Positions 11,238 through 23,291 of a stretch of 64,000 bases of DNA are shown in pieces. The notes beneath the pieces were generated by a model. It had not been told where the DNA came from. It did no database searches and saw nothing but the letters and a program-made list of their open reading frames with translations. How positions within the stretch are numbered: the stretch's first letter is position 1; each line of letters starts with the position of its first letter. A program made the position numbers and the translations under genes. The stretch comes from Prunus persica (lineage: Eukaryota; Streptophyta; Magnoliopsida; Rosales; Rosaceae): contig NC_034015.1 in assembly GCF_000346465.2 (NCBI RefSeq), positions 2,214,658-2,278,657 of the forward strand, in the 5' to 3' direction.

Positions 11238-11564
11238 TGCTGGTGGTGTTTTTTCAAGTGTTGGTTGATGAAGTATTCCAACGGACATGTACTGTGATTA
11301 TGGTTCACTAAGAATTTGAGAGTGAATACACCATTTTGTTAATCAAGTTTGTATTGGCGAAGTTGAAGTATGTTTGTTCCTGTCAATTAAGTGTTTTGGG
11401 GCAAACTTAATACACGTGAATGGAGTATATTGAATGTTTTAATATGAATAGTATTCTAATTTTCCTTCTGGATTTTCATTGTGCTTTTTCTTTTTCTCCA
11501 CTTTCTGATGTACAAATAAGAGGTCATATTGACACATCTAGATGTCATAAGAAGTAGACTTCAT

Positions 11565-11950
11565 ATTTGTACAGCAATCCCATCCCCAATGTGTACATTA
11601 TCATTAGACTGCTCATTCACGAGAGATGGCCCATATATAGGCTTGGTGCTTTGAATTTGAGAAGTTTCAACTGGTGGCTGTTGAAAGGAAAGAGTTGAAT
11701 GCTTTGATTGAGATTGTCCATCCAATTATAGTTACAATATGAAAAACCCACATCCACGACACTTACACCTAGATTATCTTGCAAACATATATTTTGGCTT
11801 GAATTTTGACTTTGATTCCCATACTGATATCCACCTTGACTGGCATCCTGACTTTGATTCCCATATTGAGAGATATATTGGCTATCATGGAGGACTGTTG
11901 AATTTCTAGGGCTTTTTTCAAGAGAGGAGAGGGTGGGGGAGCCAAGGAGG
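11565..11950 (-). other. Minus-strand Q/N-rich open stretch in the right TIR
   Basis: Read on the minus strand from the right arm, this segment is open with repeats SQYGNQSQDASQGGYQYG, then LGVSVVDVGFSYCNYNWMD. After one shift of frame come FQQPPVETSQIQSTKP and VHIGDGIAVQI before a TGA. The bias towards glutamine and asparagine suggests coding ancestry. It runs opposite to the FAR1 ORF, so it may be a second MULE gene or a captured piece. I do not recognise the protein. Confidence 0.4.
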
Positions 11951-12157
11951 AAGACGGAAGGGACCTAAATATTAAATGGGTTTCTTTTTTCTTTTTTTTT
12001 CTTTTTTCAATGTGAAATTCTTTTATTTATATAACAAATTATGTAATTAAAATAGATGATATGGCAGATGACATGGGTTGCCATGTCATGTGCCACATGT
12101 GTTGGTATCCAAAAGTTAGTAAACAAGTTGGTGCCTGTAGCGTTATTGTTTAATCTC

Positions 12158-13771
12158 AGTCACCAACAATACCACCAGAATCATATTAGATTCATATTTT
12201 TGTTGATTTTCTCCTAATATATCTACATTTTTGTTCATATATACTTTGGATATCCACATCATTCTTCATTCCCTTTATTTAATTAAGTTGTTAAAAAATT
12301 CTAATAAAAAAAATCAAATACACTTTTTGACATTTCACCTCTCCAATGAGAGAATGGGATTTTACATTTTCCTACTGGAGCAAAATGGTTTGACATCTTG
12401 GAATATTTCAATCAAGATTCCACCGGAGATGTAAAAGTGCAATTTACATCCTCAATTTAAATCTTTGCATTGGAGATGCTCTAAATGTATACACATTTAA
12501 CCCATAATCACATTATAAGTTAAGTTTGACATGATATCTAATTAATGAGTTGTTAAGTTTTTATGAATACTGATAAATATGGTCAAAAACTCATTTAAAT
12601 AGACCATCAAAATAAAAATAGAGAAGAAAAAAAAAAAAGTGTCGTGGATCAATCGGGTGGCATCGTCCATGCTTGGTCATACATTTTTTTTTTCTTTCCA
12701 CGAACCACATTGCATATTAAAGAACCTACGTAAAATACAGCCAGTGAACATCTCTAGATGAATATTTGTGCAGCAATTGAACAAAACTTGACCAAGTTAT
12801 GACTTCAAACATAAAAATGCATCAAAACAGGAAGATATAAAGAACATGAAAAATGAGGAAGAGTCTTGGTTCGCCAGAACAAATGCAAAACAAAATAGAA
12901 GCTTCTAATTGCAAATAGACGGCATCCCGATCAAGTTGGTTTCCATTTTCTCTAACAATAAGGTTAGAGTACCAGAATTAAACAATTTTCATTTCCTTCA
13001 TATAATTTTGGCAATAACAGATGAACAAGGGCGAAAGACTGCAGTGTCGGCTTGCCAACACCTTGTAGAGGCTGTATGTTCTTATTTTTCATGTTTGTTC
13101 CTCATATTTTCTTGAGCAAACTCTAAAAAATAAAAATAAAAATAAGCAGCAGCAGAAGAGGATCTCCAGAAATAAATGTTACAAGGGAATGCTGTTTTGT
13201 TTTGTTTTGTTTCATTCCATCCAAATCCCAAGTGTATAAAATCCAGTTTATTTGGAGAAATTGCCTCTACTTCAATCTATTTTGTGACATGACCTTTTTT
13301 TTTTTGTTTTGGCAGAAAACTTCATGTAACTTAGCATGAATAGATTACTGAATAAGTCTAGATCAAACAGTAACAAATCGAAAACGAAAATAATAATCCG
13401 AATTAGATTTCTTCATAACTGCTTTTAACTAACATAGTAGAAAACACAGAAAGCCTAATACACAATAAGAAGTTTATTTAGCTACATTGATAGGATTAGA
13501 GGACTGCTTCAAGTTAAGTAAATGGTAACGAAAGCAGAAAATATGAGAGGCAACAAGTCCGACTTATAACAGTTGGAAGAAATCAACACTTCAAATTCAT
13601 TGAAAATAAATAAGTACCAGAACCAAAACAATCGACACCTATAACAAAACGGAAACAAAAGCCCTCAAAAATAAAATCAAAAACAAAAAACCACAACAAA
13701 GGACAAACAAACTTCCATCTTTAATTTTAATAGACCACACATAGTAGTACCCCAAAAGTTTGGAAAGCCGT
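12158..13771. other. Intergenic, no gene seen
   Basis: AT-rich spacer downstream of the DRP4C-like gene. The sequence CATTGGAGATGCTCTAA at about 12467-12483 looks like the end of a MITE, but I found no matching left end. The remainder has A-runs and no convincing ORF. Confidence 0.4.
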
Positions 13772-15814
13772 TTAATCACCATAAGAATTGATGCTGTCCA
13801 TGATCTTCGCTACAACCTCCTTGGAGTCTCTCAACTTCTTGATACTCTTATTCAGTTTCTCACGCTTCACCGCTACTGTCGGCGACTCCTCTAACATTCT
13901 CTCAATGCCACCACCGTAAGGACCCATCAACTCATTAACAATCTCAGCTTCCATTTCCTTGTTCACCAGGTTGGATACAGACAGCTGCAAATGCAGTGCC
14001 ATACAGTCAACAAACCTCCTTAAAACAACCTTCCAATAAGCAGTCATCCTCATTTTCAGATCAAAAGCTTGACCTAAGACATGAGGGAACTGCCTCAAAA
14101 CACCAACCTCCACCTCCCCAATACCTTCTATAGCTACAACAGAAGGGCGTTTCTCATCATTTAACACCCCATCTATGAAAGCATTCTGTTGAGACATCAG
14201 CCTGTTCCATTCAGAAACATACTCCGGATCACATGTATAATCTGCAAGCTTCTCCATGTCCACAATTTCCTTCATCCACTTTGTCGACCTTTCCTTCATC
14301 TTAGCCATCAGATTATGTCCAGCACGCCTCGCTGATAGTTGAAGCTGATAATAATTTTCTGAGTGCCGCATCAACACAGAAATAACCACCTCCTCAACAT
14401 AACTCCACACCTGCTCCACAAACCCAATTGGTATGCTCGAAATTCCCCTTACCTTTCCCTGCTAGATAGTAAGAAAAGCATTGCGAGGAAGAAAATTCGG
14501 AAGAGCTATACCTTTTGCTTCCTCCAATATCTTGATCTCTTCAACCAAGAAGTTCATCTTAGGGTCACTTTAATCACATTTGTGAAGTGCATCTGAGTAC
14601 TGATTGAGCATCTCAACCAATCTAGCAGTGCAATGCATGCGCCTGTCTTCAAGGTACTCTTCAAATTCTCCTCTCAGAAGAATCTTCCTAAGAGATTCTT
14701 TAGCCATGCCAATGATCTGCATGAAAGCAGTCATTGCCTCAGCAACAGACGAAAGACTCTTTGGCATTGTATTCAGTTCAGAAAGGCAGTAATTCAGCTT
14801 GTCATTAATCTTCTTCACAATTTCCGGCAAGTTTCTTGCTATGCTGTTAGCTTGAATTTGCACCAACTTTTGCGCCAAAACTGGAATACCGACAATAGAT
14901 TTGTCGATCTTCGACAGCAGAGAATGAGTCTGAAATAGTTCATGAGCAATGGCCAGTGCCTCTTCATACGTTTCATCTCCAATGCGATTCCTCACACAGA
15001 CATAACCAAGTCCAATGTTGACGTCATCCCCAGTAACCTTCTCAAGAAGTCCTTCAGGTGCCTTGTCAACTTTCGTAACCACGGCCAGCGTCCTTTCCCC
15101 AGTCTTATCCACACTCTGCGACATTCGAATCGATTCACAGGTAGCAAAATCAACACTTGCAGACAACACATTCAAAATGATACTCTCCTCTGGCTTTATG
15201 TAGTCCATGATCATGTCTTTGATCTGGTCATAAATATTTTCAGGCTGACCATGAACTGGGACCCTAGTGATCCCAGGCAAATCCACCATAGTCAAATCAG
15301 GAACACCATTTTTCTTCACTAACAGCGTCAATGGGGTGTTAGAAATTCCCTTCCCTCCCCCTGCAATAGCATTAGTTGCCTTAACAATATCGTCAGAGAT
15401 GTTGTCTTCATCAGTAGGATCAATTATGCCATTGTACTCCAATGAAAGCTCTGGCTGAGGGCTTGAGTGGTGCTGCAGCCTCATTATCAGAGGTACCCTT
15501 GTGCAGATACCTTGACCCCGAGGGAGGCTGATGCCAGCCAAAGATTCGAGGACACTGGATTTTCCAGATGATTGGTCCCCAACCACCACAATTGTGGGGA
15601 GCTGAATGCCTTCATCCATTACCATCAAGTTACGGAGCTTGTCAACCGCATCGAGCAGGGGACGAATTTTGTCATTGTATGAAGACACAATAGGAGCACA
15701 GTTGATAGGTACCGCATCTTGTGATACCGGAACCAGTGCAACTGAGCCTTCACCATTTAAAATTGCAGTACTTGGTTTTCTCTTGGAGGCAGTAGCTTGC
15801 TTTCCTCCTACCAT
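13772..15814 (-). pseudogene. DRP4C: DRP4C-like dynamin-related GTPase with two in-frame stops
   Basis: A single uninterrupted frame of 681 codons from ATG 15814, the expected length for plant DRP4/Mx-like dynamins. It shows the GTPase P-loop GDQSSGKSS (residues 79-87), the switch threonine in GICTRVP (about 105), DLPG (178-181) and TKVD (247-250). The middle/stalk region follows (EEYLEDRRMHCTARLVEMLN, about 385-404), then a C-terminal GTPase effector domain (VAYWK-like helix, then SIKKLRDSKEVVAKIMDSI). These proteins are large self-assembling GTPases; plant DRP4 has no well-defined role. Codons 415 (TAA, 14570-14572) and 451 (TAG, 14462-14464) are stops, apparently from GAA and TTG, with no frameshift. 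The gene is either a young pseudogene making a 414-residue GTPase-only product or carries sequencing errors. Confidence 0.9.
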
Positions 15815-15909
15815 ATCTAAATTGTAGCAGGCAAAGAGTTGAAAGAAATAGAGATTGAGAGGGAGTGAGAGTGATGATTTGTTGATCAGAATAGAAATGA
15901 GACAGGTTA

Positions 15910-15916
15910 TTATATA
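15910..15916 (-). promoter_or_regulatory. TATA box of the DRP4C-like gene
   Basis: On the minus strand TATATAA lies about 95-100 bases upstream of the ATG at 15814. A C-to-T-rich leader between them is plausible for a short 5' UTR. No other core element is obvious. Confidence 0.5.
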
Positions 15917-17649
15917 GATACGTTTGTCATGAAACTAGCTATTCATAATTAATTCTTCAACCACACCTCTGGACAATTCCAAATTCCAAATTAATATTTA
16001 TTCTTTGGAATTGGAAAATGTATCAAATATCGTAAATGATCAAACCATATCCCATGCGTCTCTGGACTTGTAAACGTTTAGCAAATCATATCCCATGCGT
16101 CTTTGGAGTTTCAACCTGTGCAATTATTAAGTATTGCGTGCCCTTTGGTCTTTCAACATTCATGCACTTATCAGTTTCTGCACGTAATGCACGATATGAC
16201 AACAATGTTCCAAAGTTTCCTCCTAGAAAAAATAAATGTTCTATTCTGTGCTTTATTTATAATAGTAGACTGCAGAGTACAATATAATATATATCTAAAG
16301 GGATTTAAGACATCCAGACCTTTTCCATTTTTATTTGCCTCGGCAAGATCCTCTGATTCGTCCAACCGTAACAAAGTAAACAGCCCAGCAAATAATCTAC
16401 ATACATGAATACATTAATCCTTAAAATTTAGAGTAATTTAGACTATAATTTGTAGATATAAAAAATGGAAGAATGACACTTACACACTTTTTTTTTGTTT
16501 GGTCACATACGCACATCCGTTACACACTTAAAAAGTCTTTTTTGCTACTATAATTCTTGGGCTAAAATGTTTTATACGAGGCCCAGGGGCCTTTGCTACT
16601 ATAATTATTGGAAGAAAAAAGTACATGTTAGTGATTTACGGGAAAATATGAAATTAATTATTCTAAAAAGCACTTAGATTTTAATAAATATTTTATATAC
16701 ATATAAAATCATCAATCTTTGAATAATAAAAAATAAAATGGAAAAGGGATTTTGTTAAAACAATTTAAAACCTAAGGGGTGTTTGTATAATTTTTGAAAC
16801 CTCATGCAGTTTCCGAATAATCCGAAAAAAAAACTAAATAGAAGCATGATTTTAGAATAAGAAGTCGAAGGTGAAATATTGAAAATTATAGATCAGAGAT
16901 GAAGAATATAGTTGGACCTGAGAAAGGACCAGCGAGAAAGCATAAAATGAATATGATTTAGTTTTTGGGCAAATCTGATATGGTTTTTTGGGAGATTTGC
17001 TTTGGTTTTTTGGCAAATCTAATTTTTCTCTTCAAATCCATAGTACAAGGGTAATATAGGTATTTTACACACACTAATAAATTGAAAAATAGCTATTAAA
17101 TTGAAAAAAATCCACAACTGTCAATTTTTGGGTGTGTTTATAGTTTTTAAATGGTATATGATTTCTTTATAAGACTATATCTAAGATTGGGTATAAAACT
17201 AAATTTGTATTTATTTTAGAGGTTTTAATTAGTTTTACATACGTAATGCCTAATTTAGAGGCAAATTGGAAGAAATGCTGAGGATTTAGACGATAGGAGG
17301 AACAATGGCAAAAAAAAAGAGTTTATATCCTTAATTTTCTGAAGGGAAAAAAAAAAGAGGTTAGAGGCAATTGAAAATTCGTGGTATTTAACCAAAAAAA
17401 GAAAAAAGAAAAGAAAATAGTTTTGCCTTTAAACTCTTTCTAAATGCACATATTTATTTGGTTTGCCAATTCTTCTTCAGCATGGGCATTATTGGAGTTT
17501 AAAATGTCGCATCACATGATCTCCATACCAAATCATCCAAAACCTTATTTCAAATTCAAACCCTAATCCCGGTCCCTGAGGCATCCTCCCAAACTCAACT
17601 CTTCTCTTCTCTCTCTCTGAACACCTCAAAACTTGTTCACCCATCGACA
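15917..17649. other. Intergenic, AT-rich
   Basis: Upstream region of the DRP4C-like gene and upstream region of the next gene. A short duplication, CATATCCCATGCGTCT, occurs at about 16046 and 16087. I found no gene or clear transposon end in the remainder. Confidence 0.4.
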
Positions 17650-17836
17650 ATGGCGGACCACGATTGCAAAGACTTGGATATGGGGTTCTCTCTCTCTCTC
17701 TCTCTCTGCCTCTGTTATAACACTCGTAGTTGTTTCTGTGTTTGTGTATATGAATTTGACCCTCAGCAACCCTCTCAGGTTAATGTATTTGTTTTTGTGC
17801 AGATATGAAGATAAGCCACAAGAGCCAGAGAGTGAA
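17650..17836 (+). other. Possible 5' exons of the TAZ gene (weak)
   Basis: A pyrimidine-rich leader is followed by an ATG at 17650 and a short coding-like stretch (MADHDCKDLDMG). A GT at the CT-microsatellite and a GTGCAG acceptor before GATATGAAGATAAGCCACAA would join it to YEDKPQEPESE, followed by GTAAGG. The phase does not fit the next candidate exon at 18151, so these exons may belong to an extinct or alternatively spliced 5' end. Confidence 0.3.
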
Positions 17837-18150
17837 GTAAGGATTCAATGCTTTCTGTTTACTATAATCTTATTTTTAAAATATCTGAATTAAGTATATA
17901 GGAAAGAAACTTAGCATACAGTATTAGTTATGTGTATCATAATATGAAAGTAAAAGTTGCTGAAGAAGAATAATGGAACAATGGACAGGGAGGTGCACAT
18001 GAATAGCTGGAGAGTATAATCTTGCGTACCCGTGCTCTGCAGATCAAGTATTTGAAATTCCTAACCTTACCTTTTCTGTCCAAAATTTGATTTGGTTTGT
18101 TAAGTTTTGGCTCTGACCGATCACAAATTTTTAATCTTTGGATGAGCAGC

Positions 18151-20894
18151 ATGAATACCCCTGTGATGGTTGAATTGGAGGGTGAGACTCACCCACCTGA
18201 GGTAACATTCCCCTAGAGCTAGCTATAAATACTCTATGCTTTATGATTTAATCCCTTGTAAATCCTAATGTAGCATATAGGTGAATTGTAGATTTAATCA
18301 GATTTATTTTTTTATTTTTTATTTTTTTGGTCGAAAGATTTAATCAGATTTGCAGAAGCGAAAACAAAGAAAACAGAAAATTAGACGAATAAAGATAGGT
18401 TTGGAATCACTCTAAGGGTTTCACACCCATTCTTGGCATCACACCAAGGGTTTGGCTTCTCACCAGAATTTCCATCTCTCGAAAATAAACTTTTACTCTA
18501 TAACTCAACTATCCTCCAATGAATTACATGGGTTATTTATAACAAATCCTACTTAAATCATGACTTAAGAACCCAATATACAGGGACCTAATTTTGTGAA
18601 AATTGACTTTCTAGCATTTTCAAGGGAGGGGGATGCTAAATAGCTAATGTATTTGATGCAGACATCATTGACAAACCTTTTAATAGAGTCTGGAGCAGAT
18701 TTCCTTCTTTGTTGTTAGTTTCCCAATTTATTTAGTAGTTTCCTAGGTTCCCTAGTTCTCTGGATAATTGCTTTCTTCAGTACTCATGTGAACAATTTCA
18801 ATAAGAGGTAAAACTGAAGGGCTGGAACTTATAGGGCTATTACATCTTAAAACAAAAGTGTGGATAATGCTGTATATTCCACGATTACTACAGAGATTGC
18901 CAGCAACGTGTCCAGTAAATGCAGTCCAGATAGCGGCAACCAAAAACAAAACTAAAAACTAAAAAATTAATAGCTGGTGTGTTGCATAAGGGCAAGAGGA
19001 CCAAAAGTACTGTGTTGTGAATGTGTATCATCCTGTATCATCCTGATAGCAGCTAATTTAACACAAATGCGATGTTGATTTACAACAGATAACATGAAAT
19101 CATGCTGTGCATAAACAATGTATGATTCTGGTAGTCACAGAGAATATCAATGTCAAATAGTAATGTCTCTAAAATTGAAAAGAAAGTGCATGATGTAATC
19201 CTTCCCCAATTCAATGAATGCACATTAGGCACTGCACTACTTAATTAATGTTTGTAAGTCAGTTTCTTGCACATAGGAAGGCTAGCTATACTTATGAACA
19301 AAAAGAGGAAATTAATTTTGGAACTGGAGGACCTTTTCTTGGTAATTAATTTTGGAAGAGTACAAGGGGATTAAAGAAACAGATAGGTCGAACCTATCCC
19401 AAGCATAACTGCTCTCGTGAATTCTTTTAAGACATGCGGGATAGTATGGAAGCATGACTGTAAACAAATGGTGTGAGTAATATATGTTTTTCAAACGAAT
19501 GGTGTGAGTAATATATGTTTTTACATTTTTAGTTTAATCAATTGTGGTTTGTGTGTATCCCTCTTGCTCCCTATGAAGTGTACGGATCAATGGAGGAGTT
19601 AGTTAATCAATTCTGTATGTAGTTGCTTATACATGTAGTTGTGGGTTCAAAAGAGCTGCAATGAGTAAATATAATGGTTAAAATTGAAGTAATAATTCCC
19701 CAGATTAGACGAAGGTCACATTTTAGGCGGCTTTACAGTTTTCATTTTCCTTCTATTGGCTTTGTTTTGTCTCCCAGGGAATACCTCTGTATTGTCACGT
19801 TTTGTCACTCTGATAGTCATTTTAAGTTACATATTAAAAGAATGTATGTAAGTGAGTTCAAATTTCTCCCTAAATTATACCCTAGATATTGTTCCCTCAT
19901 GCTACACTAGCATAATCTCTTTTATTTTGAATTGCTTAGGGGTTGTTTGATAACAATATCATTTTTTGATACTTCTTTTGAAAATTGAAAATTGAAAATA
20001 TGTTTGGTAACTAATTTTAGTTTCTAGTATTTTAAAAAGTGAAAACTGATTTCAAAGATGAGGCCCAATTTTGAAAACTCCCGAAAATCAATTTCCGATT
20101 TTAGTTCACTTTTCACTTTTCATTTGAAAACTCATGTGCAGCCTCTCTCTTCAAAGAAGGGTTACCCTGACATAGGTCTGCTTCTGGTATTTGATTACAT
20201 CCATTAGTTTGTAATGAAATCAGTGCAGACTTTGATGGTTTTTAAAATGACTGTTCATATAGCTTTATCTTTGATGGCTATCTTGATGATCATGTTGCTT
20301 TCTCTTAATAATATTTTTGCTGGTATTTGTGTTAATTATGCTGAACGTGGATGTAGTAGTGGAGGAAAGGCTTGGATGCCAATGTATTTGTCTTATAATT
20401 AACACTTTTTTAATTTTGCAGGGTAGGAGTTCTCCAGCAAGTGCTTTGGAGATTAGGAAAATTCTTGATGTTCTGATGCACGCATCAAAATGTCCTTTAG
20501 CTCCTGCCTCACAATGTCAGTACCCCAATTGTCGTAAGATTAAGGGGCTTTTCCGCCATGGAATTCAATGTGAGGACCGTGTATCTGGAGGATGTGTTCT
20601 CTGTCAGAAGATGTGGTATGCCCTTCTACTTCATGCTCCCTTCTACTTCATGCTCGAGCTTGCAAAGAATCTGAGTGCCATGTGCCACGTTGCAGGTTTG
20701 TGGATTAACTTTTTTCTACTATGAGCTTTCAACTTTATCTCTCCTAGTTCTCTTTCCCGACTCCCACTTGTTAAGGGTTGCACTATAGATTCTCCTAAAT
20801 AAATATGCATGCTTTCAGCGATTTAAAGGGACATATGAGGAGGCAGGAGCAGCAGAAGTCTGTGACGGAGATAATGAGCGGATGGAGGTTGTGA
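18151..20894 (+). pseudogene. Short HAC-type TAZ zinc-finger gene, frameshifted
   Basis: Three exons fit in phase: 18151-18201 (MNTPVMVELEGETHPPE, donor GTAACA), 20422-20695 and 20819-20894. They encode a TAZ zinc finger like that at the C-terminus of plant CBP/p300-type histone acetyltransferases (HAC): ILDVLMHASKC, CQYPNCRKIKGLFRHGIQC, GGCVLCQKMWY, then ECHVPRC and the basic tail DLKGHMRRQEQQKSVTEIM. TAZ domains bind transcription factors. There is no acetyltransferase, PHD or ZZ domain in the window, so this is a truncated paralogue. A 17 bp tandem duplication (CCTTCTACTTCATGCTC twice, about 20620-20655) shifts the frame between LLLHA and the next cysteines, destroying the last zinc ligands unless it is an assembly error. 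Confidence 0.75.
18290..18351 (-). mobile_element. Poly(T) stub flanked by a 16 bp direct repeat
   Basis: AGATTTAATCAGATTT occurs at 18290-18305 and 18336-18351 on either side of a T-rich 30 bp insert. On the minus strand this is an A-rich tail with a target duplication, i.e. a severely 5'-truncated SINE or LINE insertion in an intron of the TAZ gene. Confidence 0.5.
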
Positions 20895-21326
20895 AAGCAA
20901 GCTTGTGTGACTTTCTTTGATGGCGTTTTAAAAGATGGTAGGGAGTTAAAACGAAAGGCAATCACGTGGATATACAAACAAATACCAACTTTATCGTGTA
21001 CACATTTAGAAGTATATACGTATTGCATGTTGTACAATTTACAATTTCGTTAAAATGCGTGTACCTCAAGATCCTGATGATGAAAATCTACAATATGTGG
21101 GAAGCAGTTCCAATATCCAATTGAGATTGATGTGACCCAAAGCCAAAGGAGAAGGATGTTATGAAGAAGGTGCCTCATGGGGGGGTTGGGGGGGGGGGGT
21201 GTTTGTGTCTTCTTATAACCCAAATCCCTGAACCTCATCAATTTCTTGTATTCTTGCCAATTTGTTTGTTTCTTTGCGTGTTGCGTTTATTTATGAGTAA
21301 TGCAACTCTCATCATATTTGTATATT
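20895..21326. other. Intergenic, no gene seen
   Basis: Downstream of the TAZ gene. It contains a G-run (about 21178-21200) and no supported gene. Confidence 0.4.
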
Positions 21327-21478
21327 ACATTCTCATACCACCTTATGTGACAGATGAAGTGGTCAGCTACATCAATTAAAAAGTGTCAATAAATTATAAA
21401 AGAAAAGAAAATGTTAATTTGATTTTAATTGATGTGGATGTCCACTTCATTGGCCACATAAGGTGGTATGGGAATGTG
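21327..21478. repeat. Hairpin MITE-like element
   Basis: The two halves are nearly complementary: ACATTCTCATACCACCTTAT ... GATGAAGTGGTCAGCTACAT on the left and the matching GATGTCCACTTCATTGGCCA ... AAGGTGGTATGGGAATGT on the right, with an AT-rich loop. Size (about 150 bp) and structure suit a MITE. I could not fix a target duplication. Confidence 0.6.
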
Positions 21479-21712
21479 GTATCCCTGTTCTACATAAGCG
21501 CCTTCAACTTTTAGGATTAGTTTCCATATGGAATAATGTTATGTTGTGTTTTTCCTTTTATTTTTTTTTTCCTCAAGTCCCTTCCAATATTGTACTATGC
21601 AATCTACTACTTCGGAATACATATCGTCCATGAGAATATGTGAGCTGATAAGCATAGGGGGTATCTCTCTTGTTTCTCAGCATGCGATTGACTAGTTCGC
21701 CAAATGTTGAAA

Positions 21713-21923
21713 GATCAAAGAGCACAACCACAAGGTGTGGTGTGGTTGGCAAACTGCCACTTTTAAGTTGGCAAGCTACCTGGTGCTTCAATGGTAGGGG
21801 TTCGAAACTCGTTTGAAGCACTTTGTTGCTAGAGGGAAGTCGAACCCTGAGCGGGAATTAATCCCACCATTCAAATGAGGGGACATGTCGTGATATTTAC
21901 CAAAAAAAAAAGACCAAAGGGCA
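21713..21923 (+). mobile_element. tRNA-derived SINE with poly(A) and TSD
   Basis: The element (21725-21911) has a B-box-like GGGGTTCGAAACTCG at about 21796-21810, preceded by a tRNA-like GCTTCAATGGTA, and ends in a 10-base A-run. Direct repeats AGATCAAAGAGCA (from 21712) and AGACCAAAGGGCA (to 21923) match at 11 of 13 positions. Confidence 0.6.
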
Positions 21924-22380
21924 TGGTGCCCTGCTCGGAAAATCATATACTAGTTTGTTTGTCATTGATTACTTGAATGAATATCATTTATTTAAAATTT
22001 GGTAAAATATTTCAAGTCCAAAGAGTATGTTATTTTTTTGGTAAACTGGGGGCAAATCAAGAATTAAATAACTGCTAATGCCAAGATGGGGAAGACAAAG
22101 AACAAGAGCACATGTTATATATAGCAGAAAACTAAAATGGTTGTCATTTTAACATTAGATTAACATTTACTTGAATTAATAGTTAATTATTTTGTGTAAG
22201 TTTTGCTAATCATTTACCATTATGGTGTTTGTTCAATCACAATTTACTGTTCAAATGACCGTCCATGTCCTTCAATATATCATGGAAGTATGCTCTCCAT
22301 ATCTGTAATTGCACAATTATATATACCTAGTTTCATAGGAAACAAAGTTATACTTCTCCTACGTATCCTACACTTTACAA
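21912..22380. other. Upstream flank of the second DRP4 copy
   Basis: AT-rich sequence with no ORF of interest. It would include the promoter of the DRP4-like pseudogene; no clear TATA box could be assigned. Confidence 0.3.
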
Positions 22381-23288
22381 AAGGGAGGGGAAAAGCAGAG
22401 TTCTAGTGCCTCAAGCTTAAGTGATGAAGGTTCACTACCATTTGTTCAATCAGAACAACAACATACAGCACCTCTCACTGCACCTATTGTGTCTTCCTAC
22501 AATCACAAAATCCGTCCTCTGCTTGATGCGGTTGACAAGCTCCATAACCTAAATGTGACGGAGGAAAACATCCAACTTCCCACCGTTGTAGTTGTAGGGG
22601 ACCAATCCTCTGGTAAGTCCAGCGTCCTTGAGTCCTTGGCTGGCATCAGCCTTCCCCGCGGTCAAGGTATCTGCACAAGGGTACCTCTGATAATGAGGCT
22701 AAAACAGAGTTCCAGTCCTCAATCAGAGCTTTCCTTAAGTTACAATGGCAGAGAGGACCACACAGATGAGGAACACATTTCAGAGGATATTATTAAAGCC
22801 ACTAATTCTATAGCTGGCAGTGGCAAAGGAATTTCTAATACCCCATTGACTCTGACTCTGAAAAATAATGGCGTCCCAGATTTGACAATGGTTTATCTTC
22901 CCGGGATCACTAGAGTGCCTGTTCATGGCCAGCCGGAAAATATTTATGATCAAATTAAAGACATGATCACGGAGTATATAAAGCCAGAAGAGAGCATCAT
23001 TTTGAATATGTTGTCTACTAGTGTTGCTTTTACTACTTTTGAATCAATTAGGATGTCACAGAGTGTGGATAAGAATGGTGAGGGGACTCTTGCTGTTATT
23101 ACGAAAATGGATAAGTTACCTGAAGGGTTGCTTGAGAAGGTCATAGGAGATGATGTGCACATCGGACTTGGTTATGTGTGTGTGAGGAACCGGATTGATG
23201 ACAAAGACAGACACATGCACTGCACAGCTCGGTTGGTTGAGATGCTGAATCAGCTCTCAAATGAACTTGAGATGTGTGTTCAAAGTGA
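22381..23288 (+). pseudogene. DRP4-like dynamin, 5' half (second copy)
   Basis: A DRP4 GTPase paralogous to 13772-15814. In frame from 22381 the first codon is AAG where ATG is expected (KGGEKQSSSASSLSDEG), so the start is probably lost. It retains GDQSSGKSS and TKMD, but the G3 motif is changed from DLPG to YLPG, which should abolish GTP hydrolysis. After VCVRNRIDD about 108 residues (281-388 of the other copy) are deleted in frame and reading resumes at DRHMHCTARLVEMLN. Homology stops at about 23288 in CVQSD, where a TGGCGGATCCAGG repeat end begins. The remainder of this gene is at 32152-34355. Confidence 0.88.
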
Positions 23289-23291
23289 TGG

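Larger units (their letters stand above)
8075..12148 (+). mobile_element. FAR1-type Mutator-like element with long TIRs
   Basis: The ends are long inverted repeats: CAATAACGCTACAGGCACC at the left and its complement at the right. The arms run about 430-510 bp each (to about 8510 and from about 11640) with a few substitutions and an indel. The flanking 9 bp repeats TTTAATCCC (8066-8074) and TTTAATCTC (12149-12157) match at 8 of 9 positions, the MULE duplication length. Inside are the FAR1 DNA-binding start and the SWIM zinc-finger end of a FAR1-like transposase, without the DDE core between them, so the element is internally deleted. A copia element is inserted at 9491. Confidence 0.85.

Noticed and set aside
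14604..15827. Plus-strand ORFs opposite the DRP4C-like gene
   Set aside because: Antisense shadows of the single real frame; they match no family and have no start context.
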